From assembly GCA_023396665.1 (NCBI GenBank), contig JAEWVL010000212.1, positions 1 through 17,288 of the forward strand: a stretch of DNA of 17,288 nt, given 5' to 3'. The notes under the pieces are model-generated. The model did not search any database and was not told the DNA's origin. It saw only the letters and a program-made list of their open reading frames with translations. Position numbers and translations under genes: made by a program. This stretch comes from Spirochaetota bacterium (GTDB lineage: Bacteria; Spirochaetota; UBA4802; JAFGJZ01). Positions 1-7,715 of this stretch are shown in pieces. The stretch's first letter is position 1. Each line of letters starts with the position of its first letter.

Positions 1-165
1 ATTATCAACAGAAAGGCAGCCTCTGCAGATTTTGCTGTTGTTGCAATCGAGTGTTCCTTTGTCGTTACGCACCTGCCCGCGTGAGAAAAAGGAGCCGAAG
101 ACAGCCAAAATTGCGCCGCTGAGTGAGATTTTGAATATCTGACACAGAAAATCCCTGCGTGTCAT
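1..165 (-). CDS. Tat-signal cysteine-rich small protein (partial, runs off the left edge)
   Basis: Translating the minus strand from the ATG at 165-163 gives an open frame to the window edge (55 residues seen). It begins MTRRDFL, a good twin-arginine (Tat) motif, followed by a hydrophobic stretch at about residues 13-27, so the protein is predicted to be exported folded. After the signal come Cys41, Cys47 and Cys50 (CxxxxxCxxC), which suggests an Fe-S or metal site; cofactor-bearing Tat substrates are the rule, but the cofactor is inferred. The ATG overlaps the stop of the upstream beta-propeller gene as ATGA (165-162), so translation is probably coupled and the two are one operon. The family is not recognised. 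The true C-terminus and further cysteines lie outside the window. Confidence 0.7.
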   Translation of the reverse strand, partial: MTRRDFLCQIFKISLSGAILAVFGSFFSRGQVRNDKGTLDCNNSKICRGCLSVDN

Positions 166-1604
166 CGTTCGCCTCCATTAAGATCGTAGCATACAAGGCG
201 GGTCGCGTCACGGGCCAGAAGAATTCCCGTCTCGGTAAGCGCGAGCGGTCCCCAGGCGTCGGCGGCGTCGTCAATAATCACCCGCCGGTCAAGAAGCTCC
301 CAGCTTTCGCGGCTAACTCGCAGCAGAAAAAGTTCAGCGTCGTCATTGAGCGCCAGAAGACGGTCGCCGCAGAGAATATAGGGCCCCAGTCCCAGACGCA
401 GTTGTGCGCCGCTTGCCCAAAGAATTTGCCCCGAAGCGTCGGCCGCTACCAGCTGCTCTCGCAGCGATCCGGCGTCTTTCGGCTGAATACCTATGAGAAA
501 ATCACCGCAGAGAATCGGTGTCTGCTGCTCGCTGGAGAGCCCTTTCGAGGGAGCATACTTCGCGATCTCGGCGGTCTGCCAGACGCCGCCCTCAAAGCTT
601 ATTTCAATGATGACAGATCCGGCTCCGTAGCCGGCGCTTTGTATTACGCGATTGTTCCAAACGACGGGGGATGGCGCCACGACATTCGCGTTCCAGGGGT
701 GCTTCCATAAAATTTTCCCCTCTTCGGCGCTGACCCCGGTTATACCACCAACAGCTGAATAGATATATTGCGACTTACCCGAGATCTGCGCCTTCATGAC
801 AGAACTGTGCGAAAGCGTTCGCCCGGATACCGGCGGCGCCTGCCAGAGAAGTTCTCCGCTATGTTCATCAACCCCTATCATGAAGGCCTTTTCCGATGCC
901 GGTGCGAGCACCACGACCCCTCCATCGACAAGGGGGCACTGCGCTGTATACCATGAGGGAATCTTCGCTCCCCACTCTGCGGCAAGATCGATGCCCCACA
1001 GAAGAGCGCCGCTTTCGCGATCGAGCGCCATCACATGCCCCTCGGGGCCGAAAGAGATGACGCTCGTTTCGGTCACAGCCGGGATGGCGCGTGAAAAGCC
1101 GTGGTTTCTCTTAAGGGGATGCGCATAACCTGTCTGCCAGAGTTCAACTCCGTCAGAGAGCCGAAAACAGCGGACAATATCGCGTCCCGCGCTTTCGTCA
1201 TAATCGCTAAGGTAGACCCTGCCGTTTTTTACCGCGGGTCCGCCGTGTCCTTCACCAAGAGCAGCCTGCCATAAAAGGCGTGCCTGCGAAAGCGATGTTA
1301 ATGTTTCTCCGAAGGACCCTGGCTTCTGGCTGTTATTTCGCCCTTCGCCTCTGAAAGATGGCCAGCTTCCTTCGAGTAACTGCGCTTCGGGCCTTGCGTC
1401 AAACATGGCGCTGAACGAGCCGAATACCGCTTTGACAAGGGGGCTTCCCTTTCGGCCCGGAGGCTGCTTGTCCATGCCCGGCTCAAAGACTGTCCACGAA
1501 CGGGTGGCGTCGTAAGCGAGCCAGCGGTAAAACAGCAGCGAGAAAAGCAGGCCGGGCAAAAGCAGCGCCGCAAGCGCAGGTATTATCAGTCGGCTTTGAC
1601 GCAC
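162..1604 (-). CDS. Membrane-anchored PQQ-like / BamB-type beta-propeller protein
   Basis: The product has 480 residues. The N-terminus has one hydrophobic segment (about residues 7-28) with no clear cleavage site, so it is probably an inner-membrane anchor with the rest in the periplasm. The body carries repeated blade signatures of the PQQ-like (pyrrolo-quinoline quinone-like) beta-propeller superfamily: WPSFRGEGRNN near residue 81, LSDGVELWQT, DRESGALLWG, DEHSGELLWQ, AEEGKILWKH and DASGQILWAS. The GTG start at 1604-1602 is preceded by AGGAG with 7-nt spacing. It overlaps the end of the upstream paralogue by 19 nt and its own stop overlaps the next ATG. I see no evidence that it really binds PQQ; such propellers more often act as protein-binding scaffolds. 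Specific role unknown. Confidence 0.82.
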   Translation of the reverse strand: MRQSRLIIPALAALLLPGLLFSLLFYRWLAYDATRSWTVFEPGMDKQPPGRKGSPLVKAVFGSFSAMFDARPEAQLLEGSWPSFRGEGRNNSQKPGSFGETLTSLSQARLLWQAALGEGHGGPAVKNGRVYLSDYDESAGRDIVRCFRLSDGVELWQTGYAHPLKRNHGFSRAIPAVTETSVISFGPEGHVMALDRESGALLWGIDLAAEWGAKIPSWYTAQCPLVDGGVVVLAPASEKAFMIGVDEHSGELLWQAPPVSGRTLSHSSVMKAQISGKSQYIYSAVGGITGVSAEEGKILWKHPWNANVVAPSPVVWNNRVIQSAGYGAGSVIIEISFEGGVWQTAEIAKYAPSKGLSSEQQTPILCGDFLIGIQPKDAGSLREQLVAADASGQILWASGAQLRLGLGPYILCGDRLLALNDDAELFLLRVSRESWELLDRRVIIDDAADAWGPLALTETGILLARDATRLVCYDLNGGER

Positions 1605-2869
1605 ACAACGTCTCCTGAATTATTACGTAGATAAATTTTTCCATTCCAGTATGAGGGGGCGACCCAGGCGTTGGCGCGTCCGGTGAAAACCTGAAGTTTC
1701 CTGCCGGCTCTGAGTTTGCTGCGTCCCCCTTCGAAAGTCTTGAGTATGCCGTCTTCGCCCAGAAAGATGATGGTGCTGTTCACCTTGATTATCGAGCCGT
1801 ACTGCATGGTCTTTTCGCTGAATATGACTTCGCCGCCTACAGGATCTACGCATACCAGCTGATTACGACCCCGCTGGCCGCTGTCACCTTCGACAGCACA
1901 AAGCGCACCGTCATGCATGATCGGGCTTGAAAAGTGCGAATTCAGGCGTTTTGATTGCCACAGCACTTTGAAAGTACCTGATGAGTAATCGAGAAGTGCC
2001 GATCCCTTGCCGTAACCGGATGATATCAGTACCCGGTTAGCGGGCAGAATCAGCGGATCCGGAGCGTTCACTTTATATGAAGTTTTCCAGTCAAATCTTG
2101 CAAGTTCCCTGCCGCTTGCGGCATCGAGCATGAAAAGCTTGTCTTCACCGAACATCATCAGTGTGCGCTTGCCGTTAAAAGTGAGCATGGAGGGCGTTGC
2201 GTAACCGTTTTTATATTCGGCCCTTTTCCAGATTGTTCGACCCGAAGAGGCGTCAAGGGCTATTCCTCCGCCGATGTTAAGGTAGAGTACTCCTTCTTCG
2301 ATCAGAGGAGACGACGAGATGCCCCAGGTATTGGTCTCAAATTTTTCCTGGGCTTGAAGATCGCGTTTCCATTTGAGATTACCGTTTCGGGAGTTCAGGC
2401 ATACCACGTCAGCGTTGGCGCTGACGGCAAAAAGATATCCCCCGCTTAGAACAGGCATCGCGCGGGGACCCGGGTATTGATAATTGCGTTTCGGTTCGTA
2501 TTCGTAGGTCCATACAGTTTTGCCGTTTGCAGCGTTCAGACAATAGACAATATCAGATTTTTTTCCTTTTTTTCTGCTGAGCCCTGCAGTATAGATAAAT
2601 TCGTCGCTTGCGGCGACGGCCGAGTATCCCTCGCCCACAGAAGCCTTCCATAAAATGCGGCCGCTTTTTTCTGTAAAGGACGGATCGAATCGCGCATCAT
2701 TGATTGTTCCGTTCCCGTTCGGGCCGCGCCAGCTGATCCATCCCCCCGTGTTTTCAGATTCGGCGGAAGAAAGTGTGTTTGATTGCGCGCTTGCGCCGTT
2801 AGCCTGAAGAAAAAACGTGATAATTGCTAAAACCAAAAGTGGCGTGTACGAAAATGTTTTGCCTGACAT
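1586..2869 (-). CDS. Secreted PQQ-like beta-propeller protein
   Basis: The product has 427 residues from the ATG at 2869-2867. This start is preferred over an upstream in-frame ATG (2956) because an AAGGAG ribosome site lies about 7 nt before it and because a signal peptide then begins at once: charged MSGK, a hydrophobic core (about residues 8-24) and a likely cut after ASA near residue 28. The mature protein opens with WISWRGPNGNG, the typical first-blade motif of exported PQQ-like/BamB-type propellers, and continues with blades such as NAANGKTVWTYE, NSRNGNLKWKR, DASSGRTIWKR and DAASGRELARFD. It is first in a minus-strand operon with its membrane-anchored paralogue and the Tat protein. This suggests one envelope complex, possibly electron transfer or surface assembly, but the function is not shown. 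Confidence 0.83.
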   Translation of the reverse strand: MSGKTFSYTPLLVLAIITFFLQANGASAQSNTLSSAESENTGGWISWRGPNGNGTINDARFDPSFTEKSGRILWKASVGEGYSAVAASDEFIYTAGLSRKKGKKSDIVYCLNAANGKTVWTYEYEPKRNYQYPGPRAMPVLSGGYLFAVSANADVVCLNSRNGNLKWKRDLQAQEKFETNTWGISSSPLIEEGVLYLNIGGGIALDASSGRTIWKRAEYKNGYATPSMLTFNGKRTLMMFGEDKLFMLDAASGRELARFDWKTSYKVNAPDPLILPANRVLISSGYGKGSALLDYSSGTFKVLWQSKRLNSHFSSPIMHDGALCAVEGDSGQRGRNQLVCVDPVGGEVIFSEKTMQYGSIIKVNSTIIFLGEDGILKTFEGGRSKLRAGRKLQVFTGRANAWVAPSYWNGKIYLRNNSGDVVCVKAD

Positions 2870-3011
2870 TGCAGTCTCCTTCTCTGTAATGGGATCATCT
2901 GAGCGCGATTGAATAGCACTTGGTGGATTGATGCATATTCTACAATTTAATCGCAAGTCTGATTTTCGTAATTTTTACACGCACATCATTTCAACCATGT
3001 TGTGCATAGAA

Positions 3012-3028
3012 TGTAACATTACTTTACA
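3012..3028. repeat. 17-bp inverted repeat TGTAA-N7-TTACA, possible operator
   Basis: TGTAA (3012-3016) and TTACA (3024-3028) form a dyad with a 7-nt centre. It lies in the divergent promoter region, where a dimeric regulator could act on both operons. The arms are only 5 bp and AT-rich, so chance is a real possibility. Confidence 0.3.
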
Positions 3029-3035
3029 AGCTCTG

Positions 3036-3059
3036 CGACCTGACTTATAAGTTCGGTCG
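3036..3059. repeat. 24-bp interrupted palindrome, candidate operator
   Basis: CGACC (3036-3040) pairs with GGTCG (3055-3059), and the centre ACTTATAAGT (3043-3052) is a perfect 10-bp palindrome. One mismatch and one G-T wobble separate the two parts. The dyad lies about 25 nt upstream of the predicted plus-strand promoter, which fits an operator or activator site. On the plus strand it is followed by a T-rich run (3061-3067), so a weak terminator is the alternative reading. Confidence 0.45.
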
Positions 3060-3084
3060 TATTTTTTGTTATCGCAAAAAATAA

Positions 3085-3114
3085 TTCTTGCACTTTGCTG
3101 TTTTGGATTATATT
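3085..3114 (+). promoter_or_regulatory. Candidate sigma70-type promoter for the terpenoid operon
   Basis: A TATATT -10 box (3109-3114) has either TTCTTG (3085-3090, 18-nt spacer) or TTGCAC (3088-3093, 15-nt spacer) as -35. Transcription would start near 3120, about 95 nt before the first ATG and just upstream of the 3144-3177 terminator hairpin. Spacing is not ideal in either pairing. An alternative promoter after the hairpin (TATAGG at about 3179) lacks a good -35. Confidence 0.4.
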
Positions 3115-3143
3115 TCTATTGGTGACACGAAAGCAAAACAGAC

Positions 3144-3177
3144 AAAAAAGCCACCGGATTAACCGGTGGCTTTTTTG
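3144..3177 (+). terminator. Strong bidirectional intrinsic terminator in the leader of the terpenoid operon
   Basis: Arms 3144-3157 and 3163-3176 form a perfect 14-bp stem (A6-GCCACCGG against its complement) around the 5-nt loop ATTAA, with six T on the plus-strand 3' side and six A on the 5' side, so it can terminate in both directions. It ends 38 nt before the ATG of the first operon gene. It lies between divergent operons rather than convergent ones, so it acts either as a leader attenuator, as an insulator, or as the end of a short RNA started near 3120. Confidence 0.85.
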
Positions 3178-3214
3178 CTATAGGGGCGGTAATTGATGTG
3201 TTGAGGCGACAGAT

Positions 3215-4015
3215 ATGAGAGAAAAAAAGCGACAGATAATAGTGTGCCGCTGCAGGGGCAAAAGGGGTGAAATGCTTGATAATGAGCGGCTCATGTCTTT
3301 TTTGAAAGAGAAGGGTATCCCCCATATTGAACTGAATGATCTTTGCGGACTTGTTGCAAATGACAGGACGCTGCTGAAAGAAGTATTCAGCGGAGATGTC
3401 GATTCTCTTCTCGCGGCCTGCAGTGAACGATCGCTTCGTTTGCTGCTCTCTTTCGCCGGTATTGAAAGCGGGCCGGGGTCTGTACGGGTAATCGATCGCT
3501 TTGCCAATGATTTCGATCAGATCACCGGGGAGATTTGCGATTTTGCTCTGAATGCTGATATGACACCTGCAGAGATTATATGCCACGAAAGTAAAGAGGG
3601 GTGGAACTCATGGTATCCCCTTATCGATAATGAGCGCTGTAACGGTTGCGGACAGTGTGCTGAATTCTGCCTCTTCGGAGTATATACGAAAAATGAAGAT
3701 GGCGTACAAGTGATGCATCCCGAAGGATGCAAGGATCAATGCCCCGCCTGTGCGAGATTGTGTCCCCGTGCGGCAATCGTTTTTCCGAAATTCGCCGAAG
3801 GTGGTGCGATAGGCGGTGCAACTGTGATTGACGAGCTGGCTGAAAGCGCTCGCATAAAAAATGACCTGGAGGTGATTGCGGGTAACGATATCTACCGGAC
3901 CTTGCAGCAGCGCAGGGTGCAGCGTTCAGCTTTGCTTCGAGACAGTGTCATAAAGAAGGCCGAAGACGAGAGGGATCGTGCGCTCGCCGAGGCGAAAAGA
4001 AGGGATGAGATATGA
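3215..4015 (+). CDS. Two-cluster [4Fe-4S] ferredoxin-like protein
   Basis: The product has 266 residues. An N-terminal domain (about 1-120) starts with a strand-like IIVCRCRG and is of unrecognised family. A ferredoxin domain follows with cluster 1 ligands Cys142, 145, 148, 152 (CxxCxxCxxxC) and cluster 2 ligands Cys172, 176, 179, 183 (CxxxCxxCxxxCP). The extra residue between the first two ligands of cluster 2 is unusual for a bacterial 2[4Fe-4S] ferredoxin. The C-terminus (about 205-266) is highly charged and probably helical or coiled coil. GAGG lies 8 nt before the ATG. The stop overlaps the ATG of the radical SAM gene (ATGA, 4012-4015), so the two are almost certainly co-translated. Likely role, by inference: electron donor to the radical SAM enzyme. 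Confidence 0.8.
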   Translation: MREKKRQIIVCRCRGKRGEMLDNERLMSFLKEKGIPHIELNDLCGLVANDRTLLKEVFSGDVDSLLAACSERSLRLLLSFAGIESGPGSVRVIDRFANDFDQITGEICDFALNADMTPAEIICHESKEGWNSWYPLIDNERCNGCGQCAEFCLFGVYTKNEDGVQVMHPEGCKDQCPACARLCPRAAIVFPKFAEGGAIGGATVIDELAESARIKNDLEVIAGNDIYRTLQQRRVQRSALLRDSVIKKAEDERDRALAEAKRRDEI

Positions 4016-5196
4016 AACTGTTACTTCGTTTTCTGTTTAAGACTGACCGGCGATGCCGCCGTTACTTTTTCGTAAACATGATATTCAAGGGCATCAGAGG
4101 GCTTTTCGCACATCGATCGCGACAGAAACGCGGTAATCATTTTCCCGCATTTCATTTCATATCGATTACCGACGAGTGCAATCTGCACTGTCAGGGCTGC
4201 TGGGTAAGCCGTGGCAGCAGGAAACGCGAGCTGGACATTGCCGCAGTGGATTCGATCATAAGACAGAGCAAGGCGAATCTTGGCTATTTCTTCGGAATAC
4301 TCGGCGGTGAACCGCTGATGCATCCCGGGCTGTTCGACATTTTCGCCCGCCATCGTGATGCCTACTTTCAGCTCTTTACCAACGGTCTTCTGTTGACAGA
4401 AGAGATCGCCGTAAAGTTAAAGCGCTGCGCTAATGTTACTCCGCTTATAAGTTTTGAGGGCGATGAGGATGTCGCCGACAGGCGGCGCGGCGGCCGCGAA
4501 GTGTACCGGAAAACCCTGGAGTCGCTCAAGCGATGCGCCTGGCATGGTCTCGTCACCGGCATAGCCATGAGTGTGTGCAAGTCGAATTTGAATCTGGCGC
4601 TCTCGGATGATTTTCTCAAAATGATATGGGACGAGGGTGCCTCGTACGTCTGGTATTACATCTTTCGCCCCTCGGGCGATAATCCCTCATATGAACTTGC
4701 CTTAAGCCCTGATGAAATAGCCACGCTTCGCCGCTTCATGGTCGATGCGCGTACACGGCATCCGCTCGCTATCGTAGATTCGTACTGGCGTGCCGATGGT
4801 ACGCCGTTTTGTCCCGCGGCAGAGAGTCTGAGCCATCATGTTAATCCTTCGGGTGAGATCGAAGCCTGTCCGGTGCTGCAGTTCTCTGATCATACTGTCG
4901 GGGATTTGTCTGAATTGGAGAAGTATTACAGTTCGTCAGAGATGCTGCACTCACTCAAAAACGAAATTCGGGTAAAAACAAATGGCTGTGTTTTGATGGA
5001 AGATTCCCTGTGGCTGGCCGATTTTATTGAAAAGAATGGCGCGAAAAACACTTCGGGACGCGAAGGATACCTCGGACAATTGCGGGCAGCTCCGCGGCTT
5101 TGCAGTCACGGCAGCGCACCGGTGATACCCGAGAAAAGCCTGATATATAAATTTGCCAAACGAAATGCCTTTTTCGGAATGGGGTCTTATGGATAA
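4012..5196 (+). CDS. Radical SAM protein with C-terminal SPASM/twitch-like region
   Basis: The product has 394 residues. The radical SAM motif CNLHCQGC gives the canonical CxxxCxxC cluster ligands Cys56, Cys60, Cys63. GGEP (98-101) is the SAM-amino-group motif, and LFTNG (121-125) is the usual strand-loop after it. The second half carries Cys267, Cys286, Cys326 and Cys364, with NPSGEIEACPV around Cys286, which is typical of SPASM or twitch domains that hold auxiliary [4Fe-4S] clusters. A basic, aromatic N-terminus (1-45) precedes the barrel. It overlaps the ferredoxin gene by 4 nt and the next gene by 8 nt. The substrate is unknown; the context with prenyl synthase and cyclase points to an isoprenoid lipid rather than a peptide, as no precursor peptide gene is visible. 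It does not resemble the layout of HpnH. Confidence 0.85.
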   Translation: MKLLLRFLFKTDRRCRRYFFVNMIFKGIRGLFAHRSRQKRGNHFPAFHFISITDECNLHCQGCWVSRGSRKRELDIAAVDSIIRQSKANLGYFFGILGGEPLMHPGLFDIFARHRDAYFQLFTNGLLLTEEIAVKLKRCANVTPLISFEGDEDVADRRRGGREVYRKTLESLKRCAWHGLVTGIAMSVCKSNLNLALSDDFLKMIWDEGASYVWYYIFRPSGDNPSYELALSPDEIATLRRFMVDARTRHPLAIVDSYWRADGTPFCPAAESLSHHVNPSGEIEACPVLQFSDHTVGDLSELEKYYSSSEMLHSLKNEIRVKTNGCVLMEDSLWLADFIEKNGAKNTSGREGYLGQLRAAPRLCSHGSAPVIPEKSLIYKFAKRNAFFGMGSYG

Positions 5197-6775
5197 TACG
5201 ATGACGCTTGATCATATCGCGCTTTCGCTTCCTTTGACGAAAGAACTGAGAGATGAGCTGAACCGTCTTGCGGCGGCTTATGTTGAAACAAGGTGCTTGC
5301 TGGCTCCGCTTCGGCCGCCGGCATTGAGCGCCATTGCCGGTGATTTTCTCGCTGATTCCGCAATCGATATCAAATACAAGGCTTTTGCCATGGTCTGTCT
5401 GGGGAACGCACTCTGGCGGCCGGCCTTCGCATCGGTTCCCTTCGAACGAAGAATACTGATAATTCCGGAGTGCCTCAGAAACAGCAAGCTTTGCCCCGCA
5501 CACCGTGACGCGTTGGGAATTCTCTGCGAAGGATGCGGTAATTGCTGCATCTCTGATATTCTTATGCGCGCCGAATCTCTCGGGTATGCGACAATAGTCG
5601 CCGAGGGTACAACAGCGGCAAAGCATCTTGTAGAAAATGGCAATGCGGATGCGATCATCGGTGTGGGGTGTATGGAATCGCTGGCAAAAATCAACGATCT
5701 GGTCTATAAGTATTCAGTACCCGCTCTTGCCGTTCCGCTTTTAAGAGGAGGATGTGAGGACACTCTTGTCGATACGGACTGGCTTTATCGCGAACTTGCT
5801 ATACGGTCACATGAGCAGATTATTTCGATCAGACCGCTGATTAAACGAGCCAAAGAGCTGTTCACCGCCACTTTTACCGATCGCCTGATGGGACAATGCT
5901 GCAATCATACCGATACTATATCGCGTGAATATCTTCTGCTTGATGGCAAGCGCATTCGTCCGGTCTTGACGCTTCTGGCATATGACGCGTTTGCGAGCGA
6001 ACGCAATGAGCATGCCCGCGATACGCTCGCCCTCTCTGTCGAGTGTTTTCACAAAGCTTCTCTGATTCACGACGATATTGAAGACGACGACGATACGCGC
6101 TACGGCGTCACAACGCTTCATTGCCGCTACGGAACGGCACTTGCCATTAATTTCGGTGATTTTCTGATAGGTGAGGGCTACCGTCTGATCTCCGCAAGCG
6201 GTATAAAAGGCGATGTGCTGGCTGCCTGCCTTTCGATCGCGGCACAGGGGCATATTGATCTGACATCGGGTCAGGGCGAAGAGCTGTATTCAAAATATGA
6301 CAATTCAATACTTTCGGTGGCCGAGGTGATTGCGCTTTTCAAAAACAAGACTGCGGCGGCTTTCCGTATAGCGCTGCAGATGGGTGCGGCGGCAGCAGGC
6401 GTTTCCGGGTTGATGCTTGATCATCTCGCATCTCTCAGCGATGCATTCGGTATCGCCTTTCAGATACATGACGATCTCGAAGACTGCCGTGGTGAAGGGG
6501 GCGACATTCTGTCAAGAAACAACTCGTTGATTCTGTCGATTGCCTTTGAAACACTTTCTTCCACACTCGGTCAAGAATTCGTTGCGGCTCTGCATGCCGG
6601 GGACAAAGAGACAATTTTCGACCTGATTCAAAAAAGTGCTGCAATCGATCGTGCCGAATCCATGTTTAAAGAGACACTTTCTGTTGTGTATGACATTCTC
6701 GACAGGATCGGTAATAAACACATAAAAATAACCATGTATCAGATTATTGCGGGGCTCTTCGGTGAATATATTTGA
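5189..6775 (+). CDS. DUF116 - polyprenyl diphosphate synthase fusion
   Basis: The product has 528 residues from the ATG at 5189, chosen because it is preceded by GGGG and overlaps the previous stop by only 8 nt; an ATG 36 nt upstream is in frame but lies inside the previous gene. Residues about 15-205 are a DUF116 domain: cysteines at 95, 102, 113, 116, 119, 120, 161 and 189, with CEGCGNCC as the core. Residues about 215-528 are a type I (all-trans) prenyl diphosphate synthase: GKRIRPVL (253-260), first aspartate-rich motif DDIED (295-299) with Arg304, second motif DDLED (428-432). Both catalytic motifs are intact. The residues 4-5 before the first motif are small (Ala290, Ser291), which fits a product of C20 or longer rather than C15. 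A DUF116 fusion implies metal-cluster chemistry beside chain synthesis, role unknown. Confidence 0.85.
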   Translation: MDNTMTLDHIALSLPLTKELRDELNRLAAAYVETRCLLAPLRPPALSAIAGDFLADSAIDIKYKAFAMVCLGNALWRPAFASVPFERRILIIPECLRNSKLCPAHRDALGILCEGCGNCCISDILMRAESLGYATIVAEGTTAAKHLVENGNADAIIGVGCMESLAKINDLVYKYSVPALAVPLLRGGCEDTLVDTDWLYRELAIRSHEQIISIRPLIKRAKELFTATFTDRLMGQCCNHTDTISREYLLLDGKRIRPVLTLLAYDAFASERNEHARDTLALSVECFHKASLIHDDIEDDDDTRYGVTTLHCRYGTALAINFGDFLIGEGYRLISASGIKGDVLAACLSIAAQGHIDLTSGQGEELYSKYDNSILSVAEVIALFKNKTAAAFRIALQMGAAAAGVSGLMLDHLASLSDAFGIAFQIHDDLEDCRGEGGDILSRNNSLILSIAFETLSSTLGQEFVAALHAGDKETIFDLIQKSAAIDRAESMFKETLSVVYDILDRIGNKHIKITMYQIIAGLFGEYI

Positions 6776-7715
6776 AGCCGTGACGGCATTGCGATCTTTT
6801 TCGGTAATGCGATCATTCGAGAAGACGCTGCGGCGGGGATGGGCAAGTCTTAAAAAAGAGGCCCGTCGTCAGATTGGAGATTTTGTCAAAAGCAGCCAGA
6901 CCGCACAGGGAGGCTTTGCAGACAGAGCGGGCCGTCCGGACATCTACTATACGCTTTTCGGTTATCTTGTATCCCGTGCGCTCAAGATAAGAATAGACAG
7001 AAGTGCGCTTTACGCTTATATTCGAGCGTTCTCTGAAACCTCGTGTGTTACGGGTGCCGATGCGCTTGCGCAAGTCGTTCTTGCCCGTATCGTTCTGAAT
7101 GACAAAAATCGCGCTTTGCAGCTCTATGCATCGTACAAAAACCGTGCGGCGGGTTTGCCGAAGATCGGCGAAGAGTATTCCGTTTATCTTGAATTGCTCG
7201 CTCTTGTCAGTATCGGAAACTTTTCTGAGAGCAGATTGCTTGTCAGGAGCTTTGGCTCCGCACAATCGGCTGCGATTCGGCAGCCGACTCCCTTGGTTGC
7301 CGCAGGGCTGATCATTGCGCATCTTCGACAACATTTGCCGCTTGCTGCGGAAAACGCGAAGCTTAACAGAAAAGTGTGCCCTGAATATGCGGGCAGACGA
7401 TCCGGAATAATCTCTGATGCGCATCATGGCGCTGACATTGAAATGCTATGCGGCGAAATCATTGCGCGCTTGAGTGAAAACGGCGGTATCAGAGTGTCGC
7501 GAAATATTGAACAGGCCGATCTTTTGTCAACAGCTGTCGGCAGCTATGCGCTGAACTTGTGCGGCTTTGATTTACGTCTGCACGCTGCCGATCTGCTTGA
7601 TTATGTGATTTCACTCTATGAAAATGGTAGTTTCGCCGTGTGCGAAGCAGATCGCAGAACTGATATCGAATACCTTTTTTACGGACTTCTCGCGTTGGGG
7701 GCCTTGTCTGGGTGA
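6762..7715 (+). CDS. Alpha-toroid (prenyltransferase/squalene-cyclase-repeat-like) protein
   Basis: The product has about 317 residues. A GTG start at 6762 is preferred since GGGG lies 7 nt upstream, echoing the start of the previous gene; a TTG at 6747 would add five residues. It overlaps the previous stop by 14 nt. Two segments look like repeats of the terpenoid cyclase / protein prenyltransferase alpha-alpha toroid: QGGFADRAGRPDIYYTLFG (about 49-67) and the C-terminal YENGSFAVCEADRRTDIEYL (about 286-305), with a further ENGGI...DLLSTAVGSYAL repeat before it. There is no DxDD acid motif and no DDxxD motif, so it is probably not an independent cyclase. It may be a partner or chaperone subunit of the following cyclase. 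Overall assignment is by pattern only. Confidence 0.6.
   Translation: MNIFEAVTALRSFSVMRSFEKTLRRGWASLKKEARRQIGDFVKSSQTAQGGFADRAGRPDIYYTLFGYLVSRALKIRIDRSALYAYIRAFSETSCVTGADALAQVVLARIVLNDKNRALQLYASYKNRAAGLPKIGEEYSVYLELLALVSIGNFSESRLLVRSFGSAQSAAIRQPTPLVAAGLIIAHLRQHLPLAAENAKLNRKVCPEYAGRRSGIISDAHHGADIEMLCGEIIARLSENGGIRVSRNIEQADLLSTAVGSYALNLCGFDLRLHAADLLDYVISLYENGSFAVCEADRRTDIEYLFYGLLALGALSG

Larger units (their letters stand above)
2870..3214. promoter_or_regulatory. Divergent intergenic region between propeller operon and terpenoid operon
   Basis: This AT-rich stretch of 345 nt separates two divergent operons and must hold a promoter for each. It contains two inverted repeats described separately (3012-3028 and 3036-3059), a candidate plus-strand promoter (about 3085-3114) and a strong hairpin terminator (3144-3177). 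For the minus-strand operon a TAGAAT box (reading leftward near 2943-2938) is visible, but no convincing -35 element goes with it. No further convincing small ORF or RNA family was recognised. Confidence 0.5.

Noticed and set aside
159..710. Long open frame on the plus strand opposite the propeller gene
   Set aside because: It lies fully antisense to a gene with clear blade repeats, has no ribosome site of note and a composition that reads as a codon-bias shadow.
3118..3170. Resemblance of GGTGACACGAAAGC ... GCCACCGG to parts of a c-di-GMP (GEMM) riboswitch
   Set aside because: The conserved 5' half, the tetraloop helix and the receptor are missing; only short word matches remain and the following hairpin is a plain terminator.
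3116..3586. Minus-strand frames over the start of the ferredoxin gene
   Set aside because: They cross the terminator hairpin and are antisense to a gene with two clear Fe-S motifs.
5807..6253. Minus-strand frames inside the prenyl synthase
   Set aside because: They are antisense shadows of the conserved DDxxD region, without family features.
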